Origin: an uncultured Mucispirillum sp.
Lineage (GTDB): Bacteria; Chrysiogenota; Deferribacteres; Deferribacterales; Mucispirillaceae
Length of the DNA: 43,991 nucleotides
Direction of reading: 5' to 3'
Assembly: GCA_944325215.1 (NCBI GenBank)
Contig: CALUZC010000021.1
Span: 1 to 43,991 of the forward strand
The notes beneath the pieces were generated by a model. That model had not been told where the DNA came from, searched no databases, and saw nothing but the letters and a program-made list of their open reading frames with translations. Positions 9,111 through 16,605 of this stretch are shown here, in pieces; within the stretch, counting starts at the first letter, position 1; each line of letters opens with the position of its first letter. The translations under genes were made by a program, and so were the position numbers.

Positions 9111-9824
9111 ATTTTCTATTAAACTTTCAAGCCTTTTAAGTTCATATTCTGCAATAAATTTATAAAATGGAATATAGTCAGCAGTGCAGTGTGCATGGTC
9201 TAAATATTCATAATATTCTGCTTTTCTACTGTTTTCTATTGTAATAGCTTCATAGCCATTTTTTAAAAGCTCTAAATTCATTAAAAGCCTGCATAACCTG
9301 CCGTTGCCGTCTATAAATGGGTGGATACCAACCACATCAATATGAACTTTTGCTGCTTTTAACACTGGGTGCAGATTATTTTCATTTTTATACCATTTAA
9401 TAAATTTTTCCATTTCTTCTTGTATAAAAATATAATCTATTGGTTTATGATTAGCACCACTTATTATTACATTTTCTTTTCTATACGAGCCTGCATTTTC
9501 ATTATCAATATTTTTAAGTATTAGGTTGTGTATAGATTTTATTATATATTCGCTTAATTCCTGCTTTTCTTTTATTATATTTTCCACATACTCTATAGCT
9601 TCATTATGGTTTATTACTTCAAAATGTTCTCTTAAACTTTTGCCACCTATGGTTATACCTTCTAATACTACCTTAGTTTCTTTTAATGTTAAGGTATTAC
9701 CCTCTATGGCATTTGAGTTATATATATAATTTAACTTAAAATCTTCATACTCATTTTTAATTTTTCTTTTGTGATTTCTTAATTTATCTTTTAATAAATC
9801 TATTTTCTGCAATAATTTTTCCAT
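9102..9824 (-). CDS. Fic-domain protein with N-terminal inhibitory motif
   Basis: Fic proteins usually transfer AMP from ATP onto a hydroxyl side chain of a target protein. The catalytic motif HPFIDGNGRLCR (about residues 168-179) has the His, the phosphate-binding GNGR and the final Arg. The motif SNAIEGN near residue 37 matches the inhibitory-helix signature [S/T]xxxE[G/N] placed before the Fic core, so this is a class II, self-restrained enzyme. At 240 residues it is the compact form without an extra DNA-binding domain. It is the last gene of the hypA-hypB-rnhB-yraN-transpeptidase run, 12 bases after its neighbour. No antitoxin-like gene adjoins it, as expected when inhibition is intramolecular. 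The target cannot be read from the sequence. Confidence 0.88.
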   Translation of the reverse strand: MEKLLQKIDLLKDKLRNHKRKIKNEYEDFKLNYIYNSNAIEGNTLTLKETKVVLEGITIGGKSLREHFEVINHNEAIEYVENIIKEKQELSEYIIKSIHNLILKNIDNENAGSYRKENVIISGANHKPIDYIFIQEEMEKFIKWYKNENNLHPVLKAAKVHIDVVGIHPFIDGNGRLCRLLMNLELLKNGYEAITIENSRKAEYYEYLDHAHCTADYIPFYKFIAEYELKRLESLIENLH

Positions 9825-9836
9825 TATATTCTCTTT

Positions 9837-10385
9837 TTACTGTTTTATTTCTATTTTTGTGCCAATATCTATTATATTATATAATTCTGCCATATCTTCG
9901 TTATTTACTGCAATACAGCCTTCTGTCCAGTCCCCATATATATTAAAAAGTGGTTTTGCTAAACTAAATCCGTTTGGAAGCCCGTGTATTTTTATATCTC
10001 CACCTGCACTTTTTCCCTGACTTGCTGCATATTCTTTATCTTTTTCATTAGGGTAGCTTATGCCTAAATTTAAAAAATATTTACTTTTTGGGTTTTTGCC
10101 GTCAATATAATATACGCCTTCTGGGGTTTTGCTGTCCCCTTCAAACTGTTTATGACCTACAGGGTTTTTCCCCAGTGATATTTTATAACTTTTAACAAGT
10201 GAGCCATTATCATATATTGATAATATCCGCTTTGCTTTTTCCACCACTATTAAATCTATTTTTATATTTTCTGTCATATTATCATTAAGCTCCTCTTTTA
10301 TTTGTTTTTCTCTACTAGAAGATATTATAAAAACTACTGCAAAAATTATAATTATTAATATAAAAACAAAAATAATTTTTTTCAT
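9837..10385 (-). CDS. L,D-transpeptidase (YkuD family)
   Basis: It is a periplasmic, membrane-anchored YkuD-fold enzyme, likely forming 3-3 peptidoglycan cross-links or attaching proteins to peptidoglycan. The start is the ATG at 10385, after GGAG and one base past the stop of yraN; the upstream ATG at 10403 would read through that ribosome site. The anchor is residues 2-22. The YkuD core has GVYYIDGKNP, IHGLPNG and the catalytic segment DWTEGCIAVNN with the nucleophilic Cys preceded by Gly. The usual Arg after SxGC is Ala here (GCIAV), a deviation also seen in ErfK-like divergent members. It lies within a tight operon with fic. Confidence 0.87.
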   Translation of the reverse strand: MKKIIFVFILIIIIFAVVFIISSSREKQIKEELNDNMTENIKIDLIVVEKAKRILSIYDNGSLVKSYKISLGKNPVGHKQFEGDSKTPEGVYYIDGKNPKSKYFLNLGISYPNEKDKEYAASQGKSAGGDIKIHGLPNGFSLAKPLFNIYGDWTEGCIAVNNEDMAELYNIIDIGTKIEIKQ

Positions 10386-10386
10386 G

Positions 10387-10728
10387 TTATGCTCCAAATG
10401 CATTTTCTATATGGGTAATTTCATCATTATCTATACTTATTACATCAAATCTAACAGGTGATTTTATCTTTTTTTCATTTATATAATATTCTGTAGTTTT
10501 TATAATCTTTTGCTGTTTTGAACGCCCCACTGCTTCATAACCTTTACCAAAACTTGCATTTTTTCTATACTTTACTTCAACTATCACTAATGTTTTATTA
10601 TACTCTGCTATAATATCAATTTCACCATATAAGCATCTATAATTTTTTTCTAATATTTTATATTTTTTATTTTTCAAATATTTTTCTGCCTTTTCTTCAC
10701 CAGTTTTACCAGTTTTTGCTTTTTCCAC
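10387..10728 (-). CDS. yraN: YraN family (UPF0102) endonuclease-like protein
   Basis: This 113-residue protein belongs to the UPF0102 family, related to Holliday-junction resolvases and restriction-like nucleases. The fold markers are the helix TGKTGEEKAEKYL, then YGEIDIIAEY and VIVEVKYR, giving the E...D...ExK metal-binding pattern. The start is GTG with AGGTGATGT before it. It follows rnhB directly, an order seen in many bacteria. The biochemical role of the family is not settled. Confidence 0.92.
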   Translation of the reverse strand: MEKAKTGKTGEEKAEKYLKNKKYKILEKNYRCLYGEIDIIAEYNKTLVIVEVKYRKNASFGKGYEAVGRSKQQKIIKTTEYYINEKKIKSPVRFDVISIDNDEITHIENAFGA

Positions 10729-10735
10729 ACATCAC

Positions 10736-11287
10736 CTATATAAAATTTTTACAAAAACTTTTCCTATGCACTTCTGTTATACCGCATTCTTTTATAGCAT
10801 CTATATGCTCTTTTGTGCCATAGCCTGCATTTTTTTCCCATTTATAAAATGGGTATATTGTGGCAAGCCTTTCCATTAACCTATCTCTATAAACTTTAGC
10901 AATAATGGAAGCTGCTGAAACCTGTATATAATTGTCATCTGCTTTGTAGGGGTGGATATATTCTTTATCTATATGGTTTAATGCAACTGCATCTACAATT
11001 AATTTATCATAAGGTGAGCTAAGGCGTGATAAACTTAAATGCATAGCCTGTTTTACTGCATTTAATATATTTATTTTATCAATTATTAATGGGCATACTA
11101 CACCGATACCGTAAGATATGGTATTTTCTAATATGTAAGGGTATAACTTTTCACGCATTTTTTTTGAAAGTTTTTTTGAATCTTTTATTCTTTCATCAAA
11201 AAAATCTTCCTTTAAAATAATGGCACAAGTAACCACAGGGCCTGCCAGGCAGCCCCTGCCTACTTCATCAATCCCTGCTATGAGCAT
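10736..11287 (-). CDS. rnhB: Ribonuclease HII
   Basis: It cleaves the RNA strand of RNA-DNA hybrids and single embedded ribonucleotides. The diagnostic N-terminus GIDEVGRGCLAGPVV carries the first Asp-Glu pair. Later acidic positions lie in KLIVDAVAL and the C-terminal AGYGTKEHIDAI helps confirm type 2. The 183-residue length is on the short side of the family's normal range. The ATG overlaps the last 10 bases of hypB, so translation is probably coupled. The embedded-ribonucleotide role links loosely to the reductase genes in this window, but the neighbours here are hydrogenase maturation genes. Confidence 0.96.
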   Translation of the reverse strand: MLIAGIDEVGRGCLAGPVVTCAIILKEDFFDERIKDSKKLSKKMREKLYPYILENTISYGIGVVCPLIIDKINILNAVKQAMHLSLSRLSSPYDKLIVDAVALNHIDKEYIHPYKADDNYIQVSAASIIAKVYRDRLMERLATIYPFYKWEKNAGYGTKEHIDAIKECGITEVHRKSFCKNFI

Positions 11288-11943
11288 TGTTTTTTAGCCA
11301 AAATACCACGCTCAAACCAGTCTATTACTTTATCAAGCCCTTCTTCTGTTTTACATGATATTATAAATTCTTCTAATGTGCTTTTTATTTTTTTTGCATT
11401 TTCTACTGCTTTATTTATATCGAAATCTACATAAGGGGCAAGGTCTACTTTATTAATAATAAAAATATCTCCAGCAAAAAACATTGTAGGGTATTTTAAT
11501 GGTTTATCGTCCCCTTCTGTAACAGAAAGTAGTATAATATTTGCGTCTTGTCCTAAATCATACTCTGATGGGCATACTAAATTACCCACATTTTCAATAA
11601 TTAATAAATCAAGATTATCACCATCAACAAACGGCAGTTTTTTCTCTATTTCAGCAGCTTCTAAATGGCATGCTCCACCAGTTTGAATCTGCACAGCTTT
11701 TACACCAACTTTTTCTATACGCTCTTTATCGTTTTCTGTTTGTAAGTCACCCTCTATAACTGCAACATTATATTTGCTGGATAATGCACCTAATATTTTT
11801 TCTAAAAGGCTTGTTTTACCACTGCCAGGTGATGACATAATATTTACAGTAAATGTACCGTTCTTTTTAAACCTGTTACGCAGTTCTGCTGCATCCATAT
11901 CGTTTTTAGATAATACTTTTTGGTTTATTTCTATTTTTTCCAT
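11278..11943 (-). CDS. hypB: Hydrogenase/urease nickel incorporation GTPase HypB
   Basis: This GTPase delivers nickel, with HypA, to the active site of [NiFe] hydrogenases (and in some species urease). The start is the ATG at 11943, after GGAG; a TTG at 11955 overlaps that site. The P-loop is SSPGSGKTSLLEK. The metal-binding G-domain motif is GGACHLEA, with Cys and His at the dimer interface. NKVDLAP is the guanine-specificity motif. The N-terminal CXXCGC nickel site and the His-rich stretch found in some HypB are absent, so it is the short form. It directly follows hypA (12 bases). hypC, hypD, hypE and hypF are not in the window. Confidence 0.95.
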   Translation of the reverse strand: MEKIEINQKVLSKNDMDAAELRNRFKKNGTFTVNIMSSPGSGKTSLLEKILGALSSKYNVAVIEGDLQTENDKERIEKVGVKAVQIQTGGACHLEAAEIEKKLPFVDGDNLDLLIIENVGNLVCPSEYDLGQDANIILLSVTEGDDKPLKYPTMFFAGDIFIINKVDLAPYVDFDINKAVENAKKIKSTLEEFIISCKTEEGLDKVIDWFERGILAKKQCS

Positions 11944-11955
11944 TATTTTCTCCAA

Positions 11956-12297
11956 TTATTCTATATCAATATATGCAATTTCTAATTCGTTGCCTGTTAG
12001 TATTGTTACTCTGCCTGATGAACATTTTGGGCACAGCACAAAATATCCCTCCAGTTCTGATTCATAGCCACATTCTTCACATTTTCCAGTTAAAGGCACA
12101 TCAATATATTCAAATGTAGCATTAGCTGCCATAGTCTCTTCTTTTAGTGCATCAAAAGCAAACCGTAAAGATGCTTCATCAATAGCATTCATTTTACCTA
12201 CTTTAACAGCTACATTATTGATTTTTTTTGCTCCATTTTCTAAAGCTGTTTTTATTGCTATATCTAATATACTTTGTGCAATACCTGTTTCATGCAT
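11956..12297 (-). CDS. hypA: Hydrogenase nickel incorporation protein HypA
   Basis: HypA is a small nickel metallochaperone that hands nickel to the hydrogenase large subunit with HypB. The N-terminus is MHETGIAQ, in which Met1, His2 and Glu3 form the nickel site. A structural zinc site is made by CEECGYESE...LCPKCSS. The length of 113 residues is exactly that of the family. It is the first gene of the operon that continues to fic, with AAGGTGA before the start and a credible promoter 25-50 bases upstream. Confidence 0.96.
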   Translation of the reverse strand: MHETGIAQSILDIAIKTALENGAKKINNVAVKVGKMNAIDEASLRFAFDALKEETMAANATFEYIDVPLTGKCEECGYESELEGYFVLCPKCSSGRVTILTGNELEIAYIDIE

Positions 12298-12319
12298 AAT
12301 TTCTCACCTTGTACTAGGT

Positions 12320-12348
12320 ATAATAATTATTTAATGTAAAAATAACAA
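12320..12348 (-). promoter_or_regulatory. Probable sigma70 promoter of the hypA operon
   Basis: On the minus strand TTGTTA (12343-12348) and TATTAT (12320-12325) are separated by 17 bases. The pair lies just upstream of hypA in the short gap after the NYN gene. AT-rich sequence raises the chance of a coincidental match. Confidence 0.45.
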
Positions 12349-12372
12349 GGGGAAAATATAGTAATCTCTTTA

Positions 12373-13032
12373 CTATTGCCATTCTTCTGGTCTTTTTATT
12401 ATTTTTTCGTTTTCAATACAAATTTCTTCGTCCATTAAAGATGTTTCTATATGATGTTTTTTTATACCCATTGCATTTTCTTTTCCCACTATTTTTTTTA
12501 ATGCATTAGTATGTTGTTTATATGGAAATATAATTTTTATTGTTTTACTAAGTAAATTATTGCTTGTATTGATATATTCTTTTGCTCGCTCTATAGCTGG
12601 TTTTAAATCTGAGTCTCCTGATATTATATAAATTCCATCAAAATCTTTATTCAATGTATAATCTATTATATCTAATGCAATATTTACATCAGTTTCTTTT
12701 TCTTCATGCTGTTTTATATACTCCTTACATATAGGACATCTTCTATCTTTTTCTTTAAAATTACCAAATACTATTTTTACTCCATAATATCTTAATGCTT
12801 GTATAAATTTTTTATGCCTATATACTGCCTCTTTACTTCGCCAATGTGCATAAGCAGTATATAACACAACTTCACCTATTTCTTCTGTTTGATTTTTTAA
12901 AAATGATTGGCATAATTTTTTATAATTTAGCCACTTATACTTATTTGATAATCTATTTTCTTTTAGACATGTTACTATTGAATGATATAAATTAAATCCA
13001 TCAATTAAAAAAACAATTCTTTTTTTATTCAT
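12373..13032 (-). CDS. NYN-domain (LabA/DUF88-like) predicted ribonuclease
   Basis: NYN proteins have a PIN-like nuclease fold and are thought to cleave RNA. Motif RIVFLIDGFNLYHS gives the first Asp and Asn. KETDVNIALDIIDY and GIYIISGDSDLKPAI give the further acidic positions, including the SGDSD signature. A CPICKEYIKQHEEK segment at about residue 110 (Cys-x2-Cys) interrupts the core and may bind zinc. The length is 219 residues. The start ATG lies 11 bases after a strong minus-strand terminator hairpin, so the gene may be separately initiated or attenuated. Target and partner are unknown. Confidence 0.82.
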   Translation of the reverse strand: MNKKRIVFLIDGFNLYHSIVTCLKENRLSNKYKWLNYKKLCQSFLKNQTEEIGEVVLYTAYAHWRSKEAVYRHKKFIQALRYYGVKIVFGNFKEKDRRCPICKEYIKQHEEKETDVNIALDIIDYTLNKDFDGIYIISGDSDLKPAIERAKEYINTSNNLLSKTIKIIFPYKQHTNALKKIVGKENAMGIKKHHIETSLMDEEICIENEKIIKRPEEWQ

Positions 13033-13043
13033 ATTTTACCTAT

Positions 13044-13070
13044 AAAAAAACCCTGCCCACTGGGACAGGG
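13044..13070 (-). terminator. Intrinsic terminator
   Basis: On the minus strand CCCTGTCCCAGTGGGCAGGG folds as a GC-rich hairpin followed by seven T residues. It would stop transcription coming from the lipoprotein gene at 13293-13877 and lies immediately before the NYN start. A second hairpin precedes it. Confidence 0.85.
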
Positions 13071-13072
13071 AG

Positions 13073-13093
13073 CCTTTACTACTTTAGTAAAGG
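13073..13093. repeat. Perfect 9-bp inverted repeat next to the terminator
   Basis: CCTTTACTA and TAGTAAAGG are separated by three bases and lie three bases from the terminator hairpin. As RNA on the minus strand this gives two hairpins in a row before the NYN gene. They could be a terminator pair or the end of a small RNA. Confidence 0.6.
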
Positions 13094-13178
13094 GATTAAG
13101 TTATGCTTATAATATATATTATTTTTTTTAATAATTCAATATTTTTATTTAATTATAATCTATTTTTCCAAAAAAGCC

Positions 13179-13250
13179 TTATAATATATGATGCAAACTC
13201 CATTTATTATTTTATAAATGGATTTTGCATCAGAAAACATTATATTATAA
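13179..13250. repeat. 72-base imperfect inverted repeat
   Basis: Three stem blocks pair in order: TTATAATATA with TATATTATAA (outer, 10), TGATGCAAA with TTTGCATCA (middle, 9) and TCCATTTAT with ATAAATGGA (inner, 9). The loop is six bases and an eight-base bulge lies on one side. It sits in the gap between the lipoprotein stop and the tandem hairpins. It could be an RNA structure stabilising the lipoprotein mRNA 3' end, or a small miniature element. No transposase is nearby. Confidence 0.6.
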
Positions 13251-13292
13251 CTTTAAAATTGTATTATATTTAAAAATCAATTAACTAAATTT

Positions 13293-13877
13293 TTATTTAC
13301 TACAATTTGATTTTAATTTATCCATGTCTACTGTATATGCTAATTTATCAAGATATCCAGCATTATTTACTGCATTAATGCATTCAGGTGTAATATCTTT
13401 AGCACTACTTAATCCTGCACACTCTTTAAGTTCTTTTAATTTTGCTGGATCTGCTATATTAAAAAAATAAAAATAATCATTTAATACACCATTTAATGTT
13501 GTATCTTCCACTATAACATATTTTGTGCCATCACTATGTCCATCATAATGTATATTATATTTTTTTGTTAATTCGCCCCAAGTATCTCTATTATTATAAA
13601 ATAATACATCCATATTCATAGGATATTTTTTTGCTATTTCACTATCAATTTGTGTATTTGTTAATTTATAACCGCCACTATAACTGTCATAAGCACAATT
13701 ATAAGTATTCAAATCAATTGGATTGGTATCAGTTCCCATTTGATTTGAACCAATTCCTATACCTCCTGCTCCAGTGTTTCCTGATGAAATTGAGCCGTTT
13801 TTTGCTCCATCATCTGCACAGCCATAAACACCTAATACAAGAACTGCAAACAAAGCAGTTAAAATAATTTGTTTCAT
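13293..13877 (-). CDS. Lipoprotein, function unknown, with phase-variable-type promoter
   Basis: It is a 194-residue lipoprotein with signal MKQIILTALFAVLVLGVYGC. A Gly/Ser/Asn-rich linker follows (about residues 27-55), then a folded domain with Cys at about 61 (NTYNCAYDSY), 153 (KECAGL), 165 (PECIN) and 192 (SNCSK), which could make two disulfides. I do not recognise a family. The start follows AAGGAG. It is monocistronic: the rpsU terminator lies upstream and its own terminator lies downstream. The promoter carries a nine-C tract in its spacer, so expression may switch on and off by slippage. Exposure on the cell surface is an inference from the lipoprotein signal and this type of control. 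Confidence 0.8.
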   Translation of the reverse strand: MKQIILTALFAVLVLGVYGCADDGAKNGSISSGNTGAGGIGIGSNQMGTDTNPIDLNTYNCAYDSYSGGYKLTNTQIDSEIAKKYPMNMDVLFYNNRDTWGELTKKYNIHYDGHSDGTKYVIVEDTTLNGVLNDYFYFFNIADPAKLKELKECAGLSSAKDITPECINAVNNAGYLDKLAYTVDMDKLKSNCSK

Positions 13878-13924
13878 AAAAATCTCCTTTTGAATAAAAT
13901 TTTTCCATCACCATTATTTTGCCT

Positions 13925-13951
13925 ATTCTATCATGGGGGGGGGAATGTCAA
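13925..13951 (-). promoter_or_regulatory. Promoter with poly-C tract in the spacer (candidate phase-variation switch)
   Basis: On the minus strand a perfect -35 TTGACA (13946-13951) and -10 TAGAAT (13925-13930) are separated by 15 bases, nine of which are an uninterrupted C run (plus-strand G9 at 13935-13943). Slipped-strand mispairing would change the spacer. With two more C it would be the optimal 17. This is the layout of known phase-variable promoters such as opc and porA in Neisseria. No other homopolymer of G or C this long was noticed in the window. Confidence 0.7.
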
Positions 13952-13994
13952 GGATTATTTTTATGATTTTGAAAATTTGTTATTCGATAGACAC

Positions 13995-14033
13995 AAAAAA
14001 GACCCTTCTCACAATTAAGAAAGGGCCTTTTTT
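13995..14033 (-). terminator. Terminator after rpsU (bidirectional)
   Basis: A hairpin of GGCCCTTTCTT and GAGAAGGGTC with a short loop is flanked by T-runs in both directions. It starts four bases after the rpsU stop and ends the tig-to-rpsU block. Confidence 0.85.
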
Positions 14034-14036
14034 CAA

Positions 14037-14255
14037 CTACGCATTTTTGTAGCTTTTTTGAAGTTTTCTTTGTAACTTCTGTTGTTTGCGACGAGCTTTT
14101 AAAAGTTTTTTACGTCTTACTTCTGTTGGTTTTTCGTAGTAAGCGTGTTTTTTAATCTCACGGATTAAGCCTTCACGTTCGATTTTCTTTTTTAAAAGTT
14201 TTAATGCTTGGTCAACATTATCCCCGTCAACTCGGACGATTGCATTAACTGCCAC
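14037..14255 (-). CDS. rpsU: 30S ribosomal protein S21
   Basis: This is a small basic protein of the 30S subunit involved in initiation. The start chosen is GTG at 14255, which gives MAVNAIVRVDGDN as in the family and follows GAAGG at good distance; a GTG three codons upstream is less likely. The core is ALKLLKKKIEREGL and YYEKPTEVRRKK, and the C-terminus is Arg/Lys-rich. The length is 72 residues. It is the last gene of the minus-strand block, 22 bases after lon. Confidence 0.95.
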   Translation of the reverse strand: MAVNAIVRVDGDNVDQALKLLKKKIEREGLIREIKKHAYYEKPTEVRRKKLLKARRKQQKLQRKLQKSYKNA

Positions 14256-14277
14256 CGTAAACACCTTCTTTCATAGT

Positions 14278-16587
14278 TTATTTTAGAACAAGCTCTCTCA
14301 CTTCATCAAAAGTAGATACAAGCTTGAATTCCATTTCATTTCTAACATCTTCTGGAATATCCGTCAAGTCTTTTTCGTTCTCTATTGGGCAGATAACTGT
14401 CCGTAAACCTGCACGGTGAGCTGCTAAAACTTTTTCTTTTAAGCCACCAATCTGTAAAACTTTGCCACGAAGTGTTATTTCACCAGTCATAGCTATTTTA
14501 CAGTTTGCTTTCTTATCTGACACTGCTGAAAGTATAGCCGTTGCCATTGTAATACCAGCTGATGGCCCGTCCTTTGGAACTGCACCTTCTGGCACATGCA
14601 AATGTATATCAAAATCTTTAAACTTATATGACGGCACTCCAACTTTACCTGCCACACTTTTTACTACAGAATAAGCAATATTGGCAGATTCTTTCATAAC
14701 ATCACCTAAATGACCTGTTACAATTAATTTGCCAGTGCCTTCAAAAAGTGCAACTTCTATCTGCAGTAAATCTCCACCATACTGAGTCCAGGCAAGCCCT
14801 GTAGCTACACCTAACTCCTCATCATCATATACACCGCCTATCCTAAATTTTCTAGGCCCTAAATATTCTTTCGTTAATTCATCATCAACTTCTATCTTCT
14901 CTATATTTTCATCACTTACTAACCTTTTTACACTTTTTCTCACAAGCGATGCAATATTTCTTTCTAAATTCCTAACACCGGCTTCTTTTGTGTAGTAAGT
15001 AATAAGCTCCATTATGGCACTATCTGTTATTGTAATTTTATCATCTTGCACATTATGTTCTTTTAACTCTTTTGGTATTAGAAAGCCCCGTGCAATATGT
15101 AATTTTTCCTGCTCTGTATAGCCTGAAAGCCTTATTACTTCCATTCTATCTAAAAGTGGTGCAGGGATAGTCTCCAGTGAGTTTGCTGTAGTTATAAAAA
15201 ATACTTTCGATAAATCCAGCTCTGTTTCTAAATAATGGTCTGTAAAAGTGCTGTTTTGCTCTGGATCTAGTGCTTCAAGTAATGCAGAAGCTGGATCACC
15301 TCTGTAATCTGAGCCTATTTTATCTATTTCATCAAGTAAAAATACTGGGTTCATACTGCCTGCTTTTTTCATAGACTGCACAATTTTACCCGGCAGTGCA
15401 CCAATATATGTTCTTCTGTGCCCTCTAATTTCTGCTTCATCTCGCACACCACCCATACTCATGCGAACAAATTTTCTGCCCATAGCATCAGCAATAGAGC
15501 GAGCAAGGGAAGTTTTACCAACTCCCGGCGGACCTACAAAACATATAATTGAACCCTTCATATTTTCAGAATATTTTCTAACTGATAAAAACTCTAATAT
15601 TCTTTCCTTTGGTTTTTCTAACCCATAATGGTCTTTATTAAGCACATCTTCTGCATGCTTTATATCTATTATATCTTCTGTTTTTATATTCCAAGGCAGG
15701 CTTATTATCCAGTCAAGATAATTTCTAACAACTGTTGTTTCTGCACTCATTGGCGGCATAAACCTAAGTTTTTTAAGTTCTTTTTCTGCCTTTTCCTTAA
15801 CTGCTTCAGGCATAGCGATTTCTTTTATTTTCTGCTCAATCTCTTCAATATCTGCCTTATAATCATCTTCTTTACCCATTTCTTTTTGAATGGCTTTCAT
15901 CTGCTCATTAAGGTAGTATTCCTTTTGAGACTGGCTCATTTTTGCCTTTACTCTGTTTTTTATACGTTCATCGATTTTTAATAACTCTAGTTCTGTTTTA
16001 ATAAGCTCTATTACTTTTTCAGCACGAGCAACAGGGTTACCTATTTCTAATACAGACTGAAAATCCTGTGCTTTTACTTTTAGATTAGATGCTATTAAAA
16101 ACGTCATGCGGGATAAATCTTCTGCCTGCACAATATTTTGCAGCACTTCTTGATTTATGCGTTTTGTTTGAGCCACATAACTTTCAAAATTTTTAACAAG
16201 CACAAAACGTGCTGTATCCATTTCTTCCTGCTCAACAATATCATCATTTAGCCATTCAATATCAGCAAAATAACATTCCTCATCAAGCACAAGGTTTGTC
16301 ATTTTTGCTCGTCTTAACCCTTCGATTAGCACTTTAACATTGCCATCAGGCAGCTGCATAGTTTGTAAAACCCTTGCAATAATACCTGTTTGGTTTAAAT
16401 CTTCCATTTGCGGGTTATCTGTAACTGCCTCTTTTTGAAGCGTTAAAAATAATTTTTTATCTGTAGAGTTTGCAATATTTAATGCTTTAACAGAGCGTGG
16501 CCTGCCTACAAATATAGGCACTATCATATATGGAAATACTACCACATCTCTTAATGGTATTACTGTAAACTGTTCCTTATGATTCAT
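14278..16587 (-). CDS. lon: ATP-dependent protease Lon
   Basis: Lon is a cytoplasmic AAA+ serine protease that degrades misfolded and regulatory proteins. The 769 residues contain an N-terminal substrate domain, a coiled-coil region, Walker A GPPGVGKTSL (about 350), Walker B VFLLDEIDKIG, and the catalytic Ser-Lys dyad at about S676 (PKDGPSAG) and K717 (GGLKEK). It follows clpX by 18 bases, so it is probably co-transcribed. This clp-lon order is common among several proteobacterial and Deferribacteres-type genomes. Confidence 0.98.
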   Translation of the reverse strand: MNHKEQFTVIPLRDVVVFPYMIVPIFVGRPRSVKALNIANSTDKKLFLTLQKEAVTDNPQMEDLNQTGIIARVLQTMQLPDGNVKVLIEGLRRAKMTNLVLDEECYFADIEWLNDDIVEQEEMDTARFVLVKNFESYVAQTKRINQEVLQNIVQAEDLSRMTFLIASNLKVKAQDFQSVLEIGNPVARAEKVIELIKTELELLKIDERIKNRVKAKMSQSQKEYYLNEQMKAIQKEMGKEDDYKADIEEIEQKIKEIAMPEAVKEKAEKELKKLRFMPPMSAETTVVRNYLDWIISLPWNIKTEDIIDIKHAEDVLNKDHYGLEKPKERILEFLSVRKYSENMKGSIICFVGPPGVGKTSLARSIADAMGRKFVRMSMGGVRDEAEIRGHRRTYIGALPGKIVQSMKKAGSMNPVFLLDEIDKIGSDYRGDPASALLEALDPEQNSTFTDHYLETELDLSKVFFITTANSLETIPAPLLDRMEVIRLSGYTEQEKLHIARGFLIPKELKEHNVQDDKITITDSAIMELITYYTKEAGVRNLERNIASLVRKSVKRLVSDENIEKIEVDDELTKEYLGPRKFRIGGVYDDEELGVATGLAWTQYGGDLLQIEVALFEGTGKLIVTGHLGDVMKESANIAYSVVKSVAGKVGVPSYKFKDFDIHLHVPEGAVPKDGPSAGITMATAILSAVSDKKANCKIAMTGEITLRGKVLQIGGLKEKVLAAHRAGLRTVICPIENEKDLTDIPEDVRNEMEFKLVSTFDEVRELVLK

Positions 16588-16605
16588 TATAAACCCTTAT
16601 ATATA

